Shown: piece by piece, positions 13,080-23,989 of the stretch
Position numbering within the stretch: the first letter of the stretch is position 1
How the letters are laid out: each line of letters opens with the position of its first letter
Source: Isoetes taiwanensis
Lineage: Eukaryota; Streptophyta; Lycopodiopsida; Isoetales; Isoetaceae
Direction of reading: 5' to 3'
Length of the DNA stretch: 64,000 nt
Assembly (NCBI GenBank): GCA_021234155.1
Contig: JAJEKV010000031.1
Coordinates: 4,940,356 to 5,004,355, forward strand
Notes under the pieces: model-generated
Database searches by the model: none
Seen by the model: only the letters and a program-made list of their open reading frames with translations
What the model was told of the DNA's origin: nothing
Program-made: the position numbers and the translations under genes

Positions 13080-13420
13080 ACTCAAAATAAAAGTCAAACA
13101 AGCAAACCTACATCGGCATTTGCAAGAAGCTTGCTTCAAGGTGGGCGGACCATTCCAAATCATTCAAAGGATAGGTAATCAATCCTATAAATTGATCTCA
13201 CAAGACACTTGTAAGCCTCTTAAGAAGCATACTCTAATCTAGAGAGGAGATATTGGAGACTCCAATTGCTAATGACCAAGAACAACTTGAGATTGTTCCG
13301 TAAGCTCTTCTTGATAAAGCATATAAGAAAACAAGAAGATCTCAAATCCTCCAATATTTGGTCAAGGGAAACACTTATCGCTGAAGACGCCGACGCGGTA
13401 CTTAAATTCATCATTAAATG
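13080..13420 (+). pseudogene. Gypsy pol C-terminus, SH3/chromodomain-like remnant
   Basis: On the plus strand KVGGPFQIIQRIGNQSYKL near 13138-13194 matches the post-integrase segment of chromoviral-type gypsy polyproteins (consensus GPF.I..RIG..AYKL). It is followed by a LKKHTL-like word and then by ALLDKAYKKTR, ILQYLVK and a degraded stretch resembling a chromodomain up to about 13415. The frame changes more than once. The order protease, integrase, this domain, polypurine tract, LTR is the normal gypsy order, and supports plus orientation for the whole element. Confidence 0.55.
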
Positions 13421-14223
13421 CAGATCCACATTTTACAAACAATGCAAGGGACAACTCACCATCGATATTGTCGACATCAAAAGAGAAGTGGGTGCACGAT
13501 TCAGCAAAAGATCCGGCACAAGGATCAAAAAGAGCGCATGCATTCATCAATGAGTATTCGATGCATGTAGAGGCAAGCATGTGGTCATGAGCCATGATGG
13601 GATCATCTTTAATGTTCCTTATGCCATAATTTAATGCCTATAGATTAAGTAAGCACGCATGAGTCCTAGAACAGATCATAGCATGATAGGAACCACCTAG
13701 AGTCTATGGCTATTGTGGAGGATAAGCCATCTCCTATGCCAAGGATGACGGCAGGCATTAGACATGCATTCATCTTAGGCATGATAGGACACATCTCCAC
13801 GCCATTATGGGGAAGCATCCTCCCCTATGCCGGGGAAATGTTGCATTCATGTAGGTAAAATTAAAGGGGTGGACCCTTAGAAAACCACAATTTATTAATT
13901 AAACTAACGTGAAGTGCTACTGTGGGCCAATAGAAGTAATGGCAACAAATGGATGGGAGCACATCACGACATGAATAGGACTTATAAGATTTTGTCTTAA
14001 TTTGTAACTTCTAAATACATTATTATGTTATAATAGTGTAAGACTTGTTAAGGCTATATAATGTTGTATGTATGTGAATATAGCCTTTACATTGATCGAT
14101 ATAATTAAACATCAAAAGTTATTTCCATAATGAATTCTAAGTGTTAACTTAAATATTATTATTGCTGCATAATGTTGATGCATATTCGCTTTCACCCACG
14201 TAATGCCGAGGACAACATTATGC
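13421..14223 (+). other. 3' untranslated region of the gypsy element
   Basis: This lies between the end of pol and the polypurine tract. No domain or sizeable open frame is recognisable. Words such as CTATGCC with GGAT or GGGG recur at 13732-13836 but do not form a clear tandem array. Confidence 0.4.
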
Positions 14224-14234
14224 TAAAGGGAGAA
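14224..14234 (+). other. Polypurine tract of the LTR element
   Basis: TAAAGGGAGAA lies immediately before TGTGACG, the start of the second LTR copy. A purine run at this exact place is the plus-strand priming site expected for LTR retrotransposons, and it fixes both the orientation of the element and the LTR start. Confidence 0.65.
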
Positions 14235-16045
14235 TGTGACGCTCCCCTAGAATATATGATATAAATACGTGATATCCTAGGCTCCATCGCCACTATACAA
14301 ATCTACATTAGTAGACTTGTATGCACCAAGTGGGGGCATGGCCAAGTTATTTACATAACTTAGCCAACCTTAGAGGTGACCCATTTCCACGTGGGCTTCA
14401 CTCTATAGGTGAGCCGCCACATGGACGAGCCCTATTGGAGCCAAGTGGCCCTCATGTGAACCCTAACACATAAAAGGCCAAACCCTAAACCTAGACCACT
14501 TTTGGCTCCACCAACTTCCGATCCACCAATTCGTGCCCATTGCTCTAATTTGAGGATCATCTTTGACAGCCAAAGGTTGCAGTAGCAGTCCGGAAGCCGA
14601 AATGTAAGCGTAAGAGGGTCATCTACCTCAATCACCCGCTAGAGATGGAGAACTGTGGAGCCGCAGCCTCCGTCAGAGTAGGTACTTCGAAGTAGACTCC
14701 GTGGAGTTGCATATTGTGTCCTAGTAGAGCCATTCTAGAACCTATAGTTATGAGCATGAACCCTAATCAATGAACCCTAACTATAAGTTAGACGTATGTG
14801 ATTAGGATCAGTTGTTATTCTTGTTATTTATCATGTTATGTTGATATATGATGATGGTTGATCTTATGTTTGCACCTCTTGTGTATTGGGAAGGGGATAG
14901 AGACCGTAGCCATTATTTAGATGATGCTCCTAGTTTAGACCCATTAGTTCCCATTATTATGCTACCTGTGCATAGAGCCCACCCGCTACAGAGGCTATGG
15001 AGGACAGAGCACCACACAACGGGGTCATTGGCAAAGTGGAGGGAGGACCTTGCCGAGCCGGCTACCGGGTCCCATAGCAGGCTAGGCTCATAGTCGGTCA
15101 CTTCAGGGGTCTGCATGGGTCCTGACACTTCCCGTCAATGGTGTCAGCCTCTAACTCTCAAGAGTTGCAAGTGGCTTGGCTCTTTGTTTTGGGGAGTTCA
15201 CCGATATGGACGCAGGTCGCCACGATCCTCTAGCTGCCCATAGAGCCACTTCACCCCGAGGGGGAGATGCAACCCTTCCTACCACATCGACCGGGAGATG
15301 CAACCCGAGTAGTCTCGCTGGATGATACCATGGGATTACGCCTCCCAAGCTTACAAATACCACGCCGAGCCTAATTTATCCTATCTACAAAGTATGCACA
15401 AGAGGGGCGGATGGAATGGTCAACCCTAGCCATTGTCTATTGCCAGCCAAAGTCATTGCCATAACTCTGCCTCTGTTTATCCGAGGCCCCCAAATTGGCC
15501 ACCGACTTTGAGTCCGAGCCCGGGTAGGAGCCTCTATTTGATGTATTTGATGCATTATTGTATTGTTGTATTTGATGACATGGATGGATGGATTATCACT
15601 ACCCTTTGAGGTAGTTTATTGTTGGTATGTTATTGCTAGTGCTTATGTTTATATGTTTTGCTTCCGCGATATAGGGATCCCTAGAGGACGGATGGAATGA
15701 CACCTCTCTCGGTCCTCTACTCGATAGTCCGCCACCCTAGATGCGAAGTTAGACAGAGGCCCCATATGATGGGTAGCCGCTGGATGGGGAAGGTCCTTCG
15801 CTGTATATCGCGAGATGTCAGATATAGCGCAAGGAGCCACATTGGAAGTAGCGCCATACTAGGATGAAATACACCCAAATCATATACATGTGGGTGAACC
15901 ACGGGATGAGAAGAATGTGTGTCGCCCCACTATAAAATCCAAGAGAACACACATAAACTAGAGAGAAAAGAGGGTTAGACCTTCTTACCTTCGTAATATG
16001 CCAATGCATACCCTAGCTTACGCTAGATACTATCTAAAAGAGGAG
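14235..16045 (+). mobile_element. LTR copy 2 of the Ty3/gypsy-like element
   Basis: It starts TGTGACG directly after the polypurine tract and matches 6098-7710 for about 1.6 kb. It continues further than the left copy, through a TATAAAA box at 15931 and an AGAGAGAAAAGAGGG stretch, to about 16045, where a primer-binding-site-like sequence begins. The downstream part from about 15582 recurs at 17484. Because a primer-binding site and gag follow it, this LTR seems to serve as the 3' LTR of the element on its left and the 5' LTR of a second, truncated element on its right. Confidence 0.6.
15931..15937 (+). promoter_or_regulatory. TATA box of the LTR
   Basis: TATAAAA follows CGCCCCAC and sits about 115 bp before the primer-binding-site-like sequence, a normal place for the U3/R border. 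The same box recurs at 17833 in the duplicated copy. Confidence 0.45.
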
Positions 16046-16061
16046 TTTGATAATGAGCCCC
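16046..16061 (+). other. Primer-binding-site-like sequence
   Basis: TTTGATAATGAGCCCC resembles TGGTATCAGAGCC, complementary to the 3' end of plant initiator Met tRNA and used by most plant LTR elements. The mismatch is centred on the CAG trinucleotide, the same kind of site at which copies differ throughout this window, so the true sequence may be closer to consensus. Confidence 0.45.
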
Positions 16062-16099
16062 GGTCTTAAGACAAAAAGATTACTCAATGGTTGGCCGCT

Positions 16100-16600
16100 A
16101 GATGCAAATGCTCCGAGGTTCCACTTTCGCCCCCGCCTTTTCCCAAGCCCCCTGGAGGATAGGATCAACCATAAATGCCTGGACGAAGTTCTCGAATGCA
16201 TCCAGAAGAACTAAATGGTTGAAAAGGTTGAGGAAATGCCGTCTTGTGCGGGAGATAAACGAAGCCCGCCAGCAGTCCTTGGATTCTTGGCAACTTGGAA
16301 AAGTTTCTTTGAAAGAGTCAAGGCTACGGAGGAGCATAAATTGCAAGCCGTGGACAAATATTTAACAGATGTAGCCAGAATATGGTGGCAAGGACGGAAG
16401 AAATTATTGCCCCAAATAAAAACATGGGCCGATTTCAGAAAAGCATTTGAATCACATAATTTGCACGCAAATTACTATCCTGATCTTAAAAAACAGTAGG
16501 ATCACTTGAAGCAAATGGAAAATGAGTCGGCGCACCATTACTTCAATAAGTTCTCATATTTAGCAGTGCAATTCCTGAAACCATAACTAGGAAGGATTGA
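16100..16600 (+). pseudogene. Gypsy gag remnant, copy 1
   Basis: An open frame at 16215-16499 reads ...ATEEHKLQAVDKYLTDVA, then RIWWQGRKKLLPQIKTWADF and RKAFESHN, a typical Retrotrans_gag core (A..WW....... I.TW..F...F...F). A TAG stop at 16497 interrupts it, after which the same frame continues with HLKQMENESAHHYFNKFSYL. An upstream frame at 16102-16365 overlaps it and probably holds the N-terminal part after a frameshift. In an intact element gag forms the virus-like particle that packages the RNA. It sits about 50-150 bp after the primer-binding site, as expected. Confidence 0.7.
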
Positions 16601-17480
16601 TTGACTAGCAAACCCAGGACCTTATATTTCCTAGCCAAGTGCCCTGCCACTAAACTATTAGCTTGTGAGTGCACATTGCATATGTTTTTCAACTGTCTAG
16701 AGATGTGCTATTCTAGTGAGCCCGCATTATCTCTAACTAAAGTGCCATTAAATATATATCGTGCCACCAAAGATTTTTAAATCTTTTAAGAGGGTGATGA
16801 GACTCATGGATATAAGAGGGTGATGAGACTGATGAGTGCTTCTTGATCAAAGTAGGATTAGAGGTCTTCACGCCTTTAGGAGGATGGTGAGGTAGTGATG
16901 GATCCGACATCCTTGCAGCTTTAAGATGGAAGATCATGCATGTCATAAATTCCTAGTCTAGCCATTAATTGTGTTCCTAATTTCTTGGTCAAATTATGAA
17001 TGTTCCTGCCTAAGTTCAAATTCCAAGGCCACAACACAGTGTGCTAGGCCATTATTTAATAGATTCTCAGGTGAACTAGGCAAAGATCGTGAGAATTCAT
17101 CGACGCCTAGTGTTTAGAGAAGAATGGCACCATAGATTGCCCATCTCACCAAGCAGATATGCATATGTTGAGAATATGGATCATAAATATTCTAGTTTTG
17201 AAGTGCTTGTAAATTTCCCCGCTGATAAATTCAAATAAAAGGCAAATAAGCATAATATCGAGTTGACTATGCTCCAGCCCTCAATAGCATAAGTGCAAGT
17301 GTACACTCTAATGTATATAAGTCAATTCCAAATTTTTCAGAGAAACCTTTAGCAACTAGTTTGGCTAAGATATTTGAGTGAGGACCCAGGTCCAATGGCT
17401 GCTGCTTGCAATTCTAAATAGGAGTGTGGTATGAATGAAGAGTACAAGGTATCTGTATAAAGATAGCATATTCCTTTGAC
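16601..17480. other. Non-coding remainder of the 1.9 kb duplicated unit, copy 1
   Basis: After the gag remnant no further gag-pol domain is seen, and open frames stay below 70 codons. The stretch is repeated nearly base for base at about 18495-19389. Confidence 0.5.
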
Positions 17481-17948
17481 CATATGGATGGATGGATTAT
17501 CACTACCCTTTGAGGTAGTTTATTGTTGGTATGTTATTGCTAGTGCTTATGTTTATATGTTTTGCTTCCGCTGATATAGGGATCCCTAGAGGATTGGATG
17601 GAATGACACCTCCGCGGTCCTCTACCGATAGTCCGCCACCCTAGATGCGAAGTTAGACAGAGGGCCCATATGATGGGTAGCCGCTTGGATGGGGAAGGTC
17701 CTTCGTTGTATATCGCGAGATGCCAGATATAGCGCAAGGAGCCCACATTGAAGTAGCTGGCCATACTAGGATGAAATACACCCACCATATACATGTGGGT
17801 GAACCACGGGATGAGAAGAATGTGTGCCCCACTATAAAATCCAAGAGAACACACATAAACTAGAGAGAAAAGAGGGTTAGACCTTTCTACCTTCAGAATA
17901 TGCCAATGCATATCCTAGCTTACGCTAGATACTATCTAAAAAGAGGAG

Positions 17949-17964
17949 TTTGATAATCGAGCCC
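17949..17964 (+). other. Primer-binding-site-like sequence, copy 2
   Basis: TTTGATAATCGAGCCC matches copy 1 at 16046 apart from one inserted C at the CAG-equivalent position. Both copies read as corrupted versions of TGGTATCAGAGCC. Confidence 0.45.
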
Positions 17965-18039
17965 GGTCTTAAGACAAAAAGATTACTCAATGGTTGGCCG
18001 CTTAGATGCAAATGCTCTCGAGGTTCCACTTTCACCGCC

Positions 18040-18490
18040 TCTCCCAAGCCCCCGGTGGAGGATAGGATCAACCATAAATGTCGACGCAAGTTCTCGAATG
18101 CATCCGTAAGAACTAAATGGTTGAAAAGGTTGAGGAAATGCCGCCTTGTGCTGAGATAAACGAAGCCCCAAAGAGCCCTTGATTCTTGGCAACTTGGAAA
18201 AGTTTCTTTGAAAGAGTCGAGGCTACTTGAGGAGCATAAATTGCAAGCCGCGGACAAATATTTAATGATGTAGCCGTAATATGGTGGCAAGGACTAAGAA
18301 ATTATTGCCCCAAATAAAAACATGGGCCGATTTCAGAAAAGCATTTGAATCACATAATTTGCACGCAAATTACTATCCTGATCTTAAAAAACAGTAGGAT
18401 CACTTGAAGCAAATGGAAAATGAGTCGGCGCACCATTACTTCAATAAGTTCTCATATTTAGCAAAGGCAATTCCCCAAACCATAACTAGG
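18040..18490 (+). pseudogene. Gypsy gag remnant, copy 2
   Basis: This is the same gag segment as at 16100-16600 but with more frame breaks. The EEHKLQAADKY block runs out of frame at about 18268, where copy 1 continues into LTDVARIWW. The downstream words for TWADFRKAF and the MENESAHHYFNKFSYLA block are present at nucleotide level. The TAG stop seen in copy 1 is shared. Confidence 0.65.
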
Positions 18491-19389
18491 AAGGATTGAT
18501 TGACTAGCAAACCTGTGACCTTATATTTCCTAGCCAAGTGCCCCGCCACTAAACTATTAGCTTGTGAGTGCACATTGCATATGTTTTTCCAATCTGCCTA
18601 GAGATGTGCTATTCTAGTGAGCCTGCACATCTCTAACTAAAGTACTTAACTCATTTACTAGTTCTGGTGCCATTAAATATATATCAGGTGCCACCAGTAT
18701 TTTTAAATCTTTTAAGAGGGTGATGAGAGAGGGTGATGAGACTGACGAGTGCTTCTTGATCAAAGTAGGATTAGAGGTCTTCACGCCTTTAAGAGGATGG
18801 TGAGGTAGTGATGGATCCGACATCCTTGCAGCTTTAAGATGGAAGATCATGCATGTCATAAATTCCTAGTCTAGCCATTAATTGTGTTCCTAATTTCTTG
18901 GTCAAATTATGAATGTTCCCTGCTTAAGTTCAAATTCTAAGGCCACAACACAAAGGTGCTAGGCCATTATTTAATAGATTCTCGTGAACTAGGCAAAGAT
19001 CGAGAATTCATCGACGCCTAGTGTTTAGAGAAGAATGGCACCATAGATTGCCCATCTCACCAAGCAGGATATGCATATGTTGAGAATATGGATCATAAGT
19101 ATTCTAGTTTTGAAGTGCTTGTAAATTTCCCCGCTGACAAATTTCAAATAAAAGGCAAAATATCGAAGTTGACTATGCTCCAAATTTCAATAGCATAAGT
19201 GCAAGTGTAGAATCTAATGTATATAAGTCAATTCCAAATTTTTCAAAAAACCTTTAGCAACTAGTTTGGCTAAGATATTTGAGTGAGGACCCAGGTCCAA
19301 TGGCTGCTGCTTGCAATTCTAAATAGGAGTGTGGTATGAATGAAGAGTACAAGGTATCTCAGATAAAGATAGCATATTCCTTTGACTAA

Positions 19390-21789
19390 AGGTGAGCAAG
19401 CTATATGTTGTAAACGATTTTATAAAAAATCAATATAACTGAGTGGTGGATCGAAGGTATTGCGCCAGCTTAGATCTAACTTCTTCAACTCGAGCAAGAC
19501 GGGGAATTGATTGTACAAAGAATCTTGGGGGACAAGGCATGGAAATTTCATTCTATCAAAGGAAGGTATCATACTACATACCATCTGTCCATTTGTTCGC
19601 TTCTGGAAATTTGGCGCAAGAATAGATCAACATTTTGCTGCTGTTTTGTTCTAGTTCGAGGGAAAAAATTAGGATGCTGATAATGCATGTCCCTCCTAGT
19701 AAAGTGATTCATAAGTGAATCCAAAGATTTGCTGACCGTTAAACATTTCAACCTAAAAAAAAAAAAAAGCAAAAAAAGAAGTATCAATATCTGGTAAAGA
19801 CTGATTGGGTATAAGACCAAATACAATAACTATCATAACTTCAAAATGATATCTACTATCATATCTACAAATGGTATATACTATCATATCTACAAATGCT
19901 CCTACCCCTGCTAAACTAAGGGGAAGACGAATCCTTTATTTTTCGCCTTTGCAACACATGGAATTTATTTGAGCATCTATCTTGGAGATACGCAGGCAAT
20001 TCTGAAACAAGGAACAAGAGCCAAAACAAGAAACCGTGCATTTGCATTTGTAAGTATAAATAGCTTGATATCAATGTTTCTATATGTTGTCTATTCAATC
20101 TTGCTCATTTACCTCACAGTTCTATGATCAAACTGCTTTTGCATAGCCTTATTTGTCTGGATTTAATTTATGCTAGTAACGGGTGCCCGGCGTTGCCGGG
20201 CATAAGTACGTTTTTCAGTAGGTAGCTATGAAATTGTATATATATGGACAATACTTTGTTATATTCAAGAGGAAGCCGTTGCAGAATATTTGAAGAAGCT
20301 CGAAGATTTGTTGTGTTACATAAGTTACATATCAATTTGATCTTCTTGTTCATAGTTCGTATAGTGGTTTGTTTTGTTCAAATATATCTACTAATATTTG
20401 TGACACAACATTTGCACATAATTTCTATAGTCCAAGTTTATCATTATGTCAAGCAATATACAATATGTTAGTTTTTTGAATTCTATAAATGCATCCTATT
20501 CGTATGTGCCACACATAGACATGGAAACTGGCAAGCAACGTATTCTCTTTCTTCAATACATTCTATGCAACGGGGAACATGTGGTTACAATTGGGGAAGA
20601 TGAAATGGGACAAGCAAAATTGCAGTGATACAAAAAAAAAACCATAGAATTTAGGTTCACGCAATTGCCATCCTCATTGTTATGTATATGTATGCACCTA
20701 TTATTAGTGGCTAGTATTGTCTACCAATGGGAACATATGAAACGTTCATGCTTTTAAATTAAAGTACTTGTATCCCCTGGTTGCAATGTTGAGTGTTTTG
20801 TTGATATGGTGCCTAGACAAAGATTAGAGAACTTGTATCCCCTTGCCTCCAATGTGAATTGTGAAGTATCTATAAGCTTTTGGGGATTAAGGTATAAATA
20901 AAAAGGAATGTCATTTATTCTCATGAAACCCATGGCTTTAAAAAGTCCCATAATAGAAAAGTTGTCTATTTGAGTTTAAGTCAAACAATTTGGCTACCAC
21001 AACCATCGCTAGTCATTTCCTAAGTTTCAAACAAATAATGGTCATACAAAAAGAAATCTACAATATTGACAGTTGTTGCATGGTTTAAGGAAAAAAAGCA
21101 TCTATGATGCAATGACACAATTAGTGTTCTATTCCCGTGTTACCCTACTACGCATAAAACCTAGTGGCAAAAGAATTACTAACTATATGCTACACCAAAG
21201 GTAACATAATTTCTTGTCGTGGTTGGTTGCGCGAGGACATAGGTGCATAGTTAGAACATTAAGATTTGACTGTCTGAATTACTAACGGTCATTATTATAT
21301 GGCGCCATTTAGAAATCGAAAGCATCTCTTAAAGCTAGTCTTTCTATGAATGAGTTGAATAAGATCGGTTATGCAAGAAATATTAAACCTATGTACTAAT
21401 TGCCTACATCCAGAGTATACCTAGTTGATAGTGTCTGCAAACTTGGCAGTTGATGGTGCTTTCTATAAGGAAAACATAGCTATTAAGTAGCCTATCCCAT
21501 ATTCAAGCTGTAGATGCCCTCCCAAATAAGTAACCGACTATACAGAAGATCATACCAGTCTTTGAGCTTCATCTTTTGGATGCTGGAAATTCTTCACAGA
21601 AAAAATAGGGTCCAAAATGTTGATATAATCTACGCCCATTATTTGAATGAAGACATTAATTTTCTACGCCCTTTTCATATGTAGAATACTACTTTTGTTT
21701 CCTCCAAGTGTAGGATTTGAATCTATTCTCCTCCCATTGTGGCAACTAGAAGTCATGAACTAATTGTATAGAGATTATCTTTAAGAGAA
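19390..21789. other. AT-rich intergenic DNA
   Basis: No recognisable coding region. An A-rich run lies at 19754-19780. Short frames such as 20244-20471 show no domain. The GC hairpin at 20184-20202 is listed separately. Confidence 0.5.
20184..20202. repeat. Perfect GC hairpin, 8-bp arms, 3-bp loop
   Basis: TGCCCGGC-GTT-GCCGGGCA stands out in AT-rich DNA, preceded by CTAGTAACGGG and followed by a T-run after ATAAGTACG. Short GC hairpins of this form occur at the ends of some plant transposons. The arrangement also resembles a terminator-like stem plus T-run, but that is not meaningful for a plant nuclear gene. Function unknown. Confidence 0.6.
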
Positions 21790-22340
21790 GTGTCCAAAAG
21801 AGTTGGAATTATTGACCTTGTCATAAAGTTCAATGCATACTGCAAAATCTGACCATATGGCTTGTCCTCCTCTCCCATGCTCACTAAATTATTTTGGAAT
21901 ACTTGTGGAATACGCATAATTGATGACACTTCTCACCGTGTTAGTTCATATGCATGTTGTGATATGGATATGGTGTGTTAGAACATCCACGTTGCTTAAG
22001 GCAACCAATCTTTGTGCAAAATAATGCAAGAAGGCATCAATTACATTAGGACCCTTAAAGCAAAATGAGGTAGTTGCACTCAGATTTGGATATCTTGAGC
22101 TGTGCTGATCTTTTTCAAATGATTTTTGGAGGAGACAGAGACAAGTTGGGATAAGATGTGGGAAAAATTAGCTCAATTTGGACCTGGGATGTCTGAGAAA
22201 ATTGGGTTCAAAGTTAGAAGAAAACTTGGTCAATGCACTTCTCTGAGACAAACAAGGTGCTACGCACAGAGGGTTGCCCTCCATGGCCGGAGGGTGAAGT
22301 GGCTTAAATCATACTTGAAAGTCATGTTTTTACAACTAAT
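21790..22340 (+). repeat. Dispersed repeat, copy 1 (partners at 39.5 and 42.0 kb)
   Basis: Landmarks ATTGACCTTGTCATAAAGT, CTCCTCTCCCATGC, TTAGTTCATATGCATG, GATATGGATATGG, GGCATCAATTACATTAGGA and AAAATGAGGTAG occur in the same order at 39560-39850. The words AGCTCAATTTGGA and AAATTGGGTTCAAAGTT follow in both. The end of this copy (GGGTTGCCCTCCATGGCC, GTGGCTTAAATCATACTT) recurs at 42010-42065. It is probably part of an unidentified transposon. The 79-codon frame at 22126 shows no domain. Confidence 0.65.
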
Positions 22341-23989
22341 CAAAGTTGCTATTTTAAGACACTGACATTTTGTGAAGGTGATGGTAGCCATTTGCATTAC
22401 TAACTCCTCCGTAGATGTTGAGTTCCTCTTGGACTAGGATCCAGCTGGACACATGGACTCTGGGGACTTTAGTGTAACCTATTGGTTTTCGTTTGATTTC
22501 TAGATTATCAGAATTATGAGGCATAATGCACCAAAGATATATAGTGTATAAAAGTAGAAAAATAAGAAAAAAAAATCACCCCTTACATTAACACCTCAAA
22601 AACACTTCAACCTCCCAACTACACTTCAAACTCCCAACCGAACATTTGTTAAATTCCAATTTAATCCACTCCACTTAGGGCTCCTATAGTTAAATTATAA
22701 TTTAATCCACTCTAGGATCCTAGAGTTAAATTCTAATTTAATCCACTCAGGCTCCCTCAGAGCAAACTCCTACACAAAAGTAGCACAAATAAATTAGACA
22801 TCCACCATAATAATAATAATTGTGTAATAAAAGGAAATGAGCCCACCATATCCAAGCACCAACAAGACGGTTGAGTTACATACTCTCATGTTGTTTGAGT
22901 AATCTTACCTTAAAAAAAAAAAAACTGCAAAGAATAAGCAATTCAAATCCAACCCACGCAAATCTGATCAAAGTTCCTAAGACACATTTAGTAAATTTGA
23001 ATCAAGCCTTCCAAGTTACATTTGCACCCTCTAAAATCATGGCACCTAAGTTCTTACTCAACTATAATTCTACATTCTAAATTGACAAGATTTTAAAGCT
23101 CTTGGCACAATCGACACTGTGGTTGTAGAAAATGTTGAGATAAATAGAGAGTCATATCATCGTCCCCGTCTTTCTGGGCCACCTACACATGATCACTTAA
23201 CTACGTCATTACTTACTATCTTTACGAACCCAACTCAAGTTGCAACATAAAATTTTGAAATCGCATATGCTAACCTTTGTTAAAGCCAAGTATCTCTCCA
23301 ATTGCAGTTTCTCCATAGCCAAAGTCAACTCCATAGCTAGAAAATGTAACATGTCAAGTTAGGAACCGCCTGATGGGAACATTTAAAAAAAAATCAAAAT
23401 TCAATAAGTAGCTTTAATACAACACATACCATATAGGGCATCCCCTTCCTGCTCATGATTATATTCACTCATAGGCTCATGAATCCTCTTCAAATCAATG
23501 CTTCCACCTTTTTTTGCCTATAATGATCACAAAAAATAACTTAAATTCGAAAACATCATTCCATAAAACAAATAAAGCTACCATGGAAATGACACCTTAC
23601 AAAGGTAATTAGAAAGAGATAGTGCTATCAGCCCTCTCCTCCGCACTATGAGTTTTATAAAATCTTAATAAAAATCAGTTAAAACATGTGTCAATTTCCT
23701 AGGTAAAAATACAGACCTCAAATGGCTGATGCAAAATTCAACATATCAACATACTTCACCAATCCCTGCAATGCCACACAGTCTCAATCAAAGTAATGAA
23801 CAAGGAACTGAAAGGTATATGCCATATTATAGGCCACGCTGTGAGAAAATGAGCAAACCAAACAAAGCATCAGATACAAAAACAAGAAAACAAGGAAGGC
23901 AGATTATGTTAAAGAAAACCAAGATTGGCCAATCTTACTTGATAGCATTGGTAAGCTCCTTTTCACATTTTTGAGTGAAGAAATGGTGA
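22341..23989. other. Intergenic AT-rich DNA
   Basis: No gene recognised. Around 22630-22745 the phrase TTAAATTnnAATTTAATCCACT recurs three times as a short local repeat, and an A-run lies at 22910-22924. Confidence 0.5.

Larger units (their letters stand above)
17484..19389 (+). mobile_element. Second copy of the 1.9 kb LTR-gag unit
   Basis: Starting with CATATGGATGGATGGATTATC, this repeats 15582-17480 to its end at CATATTCCTTTGAC. It contains the end of the LTR with its TATA box (17833), the primer-binding-site-like sequence, the gag remnant and the same non-coding tail. The head-to-tail arrangement starts inside the LTR, so it arose by unequal exchange or segmental duplication rather than by a separate insertion. 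The copies differ only by scattered small changes. Confidence 0.8.

Noticed and set aside
14848-15363. Overlapping GC-rich frames on both strands
   Set aside because: They lie inside the LTR, are not kept in the homologous LTR copy at 6.8-7.2 kb, and have no domain.
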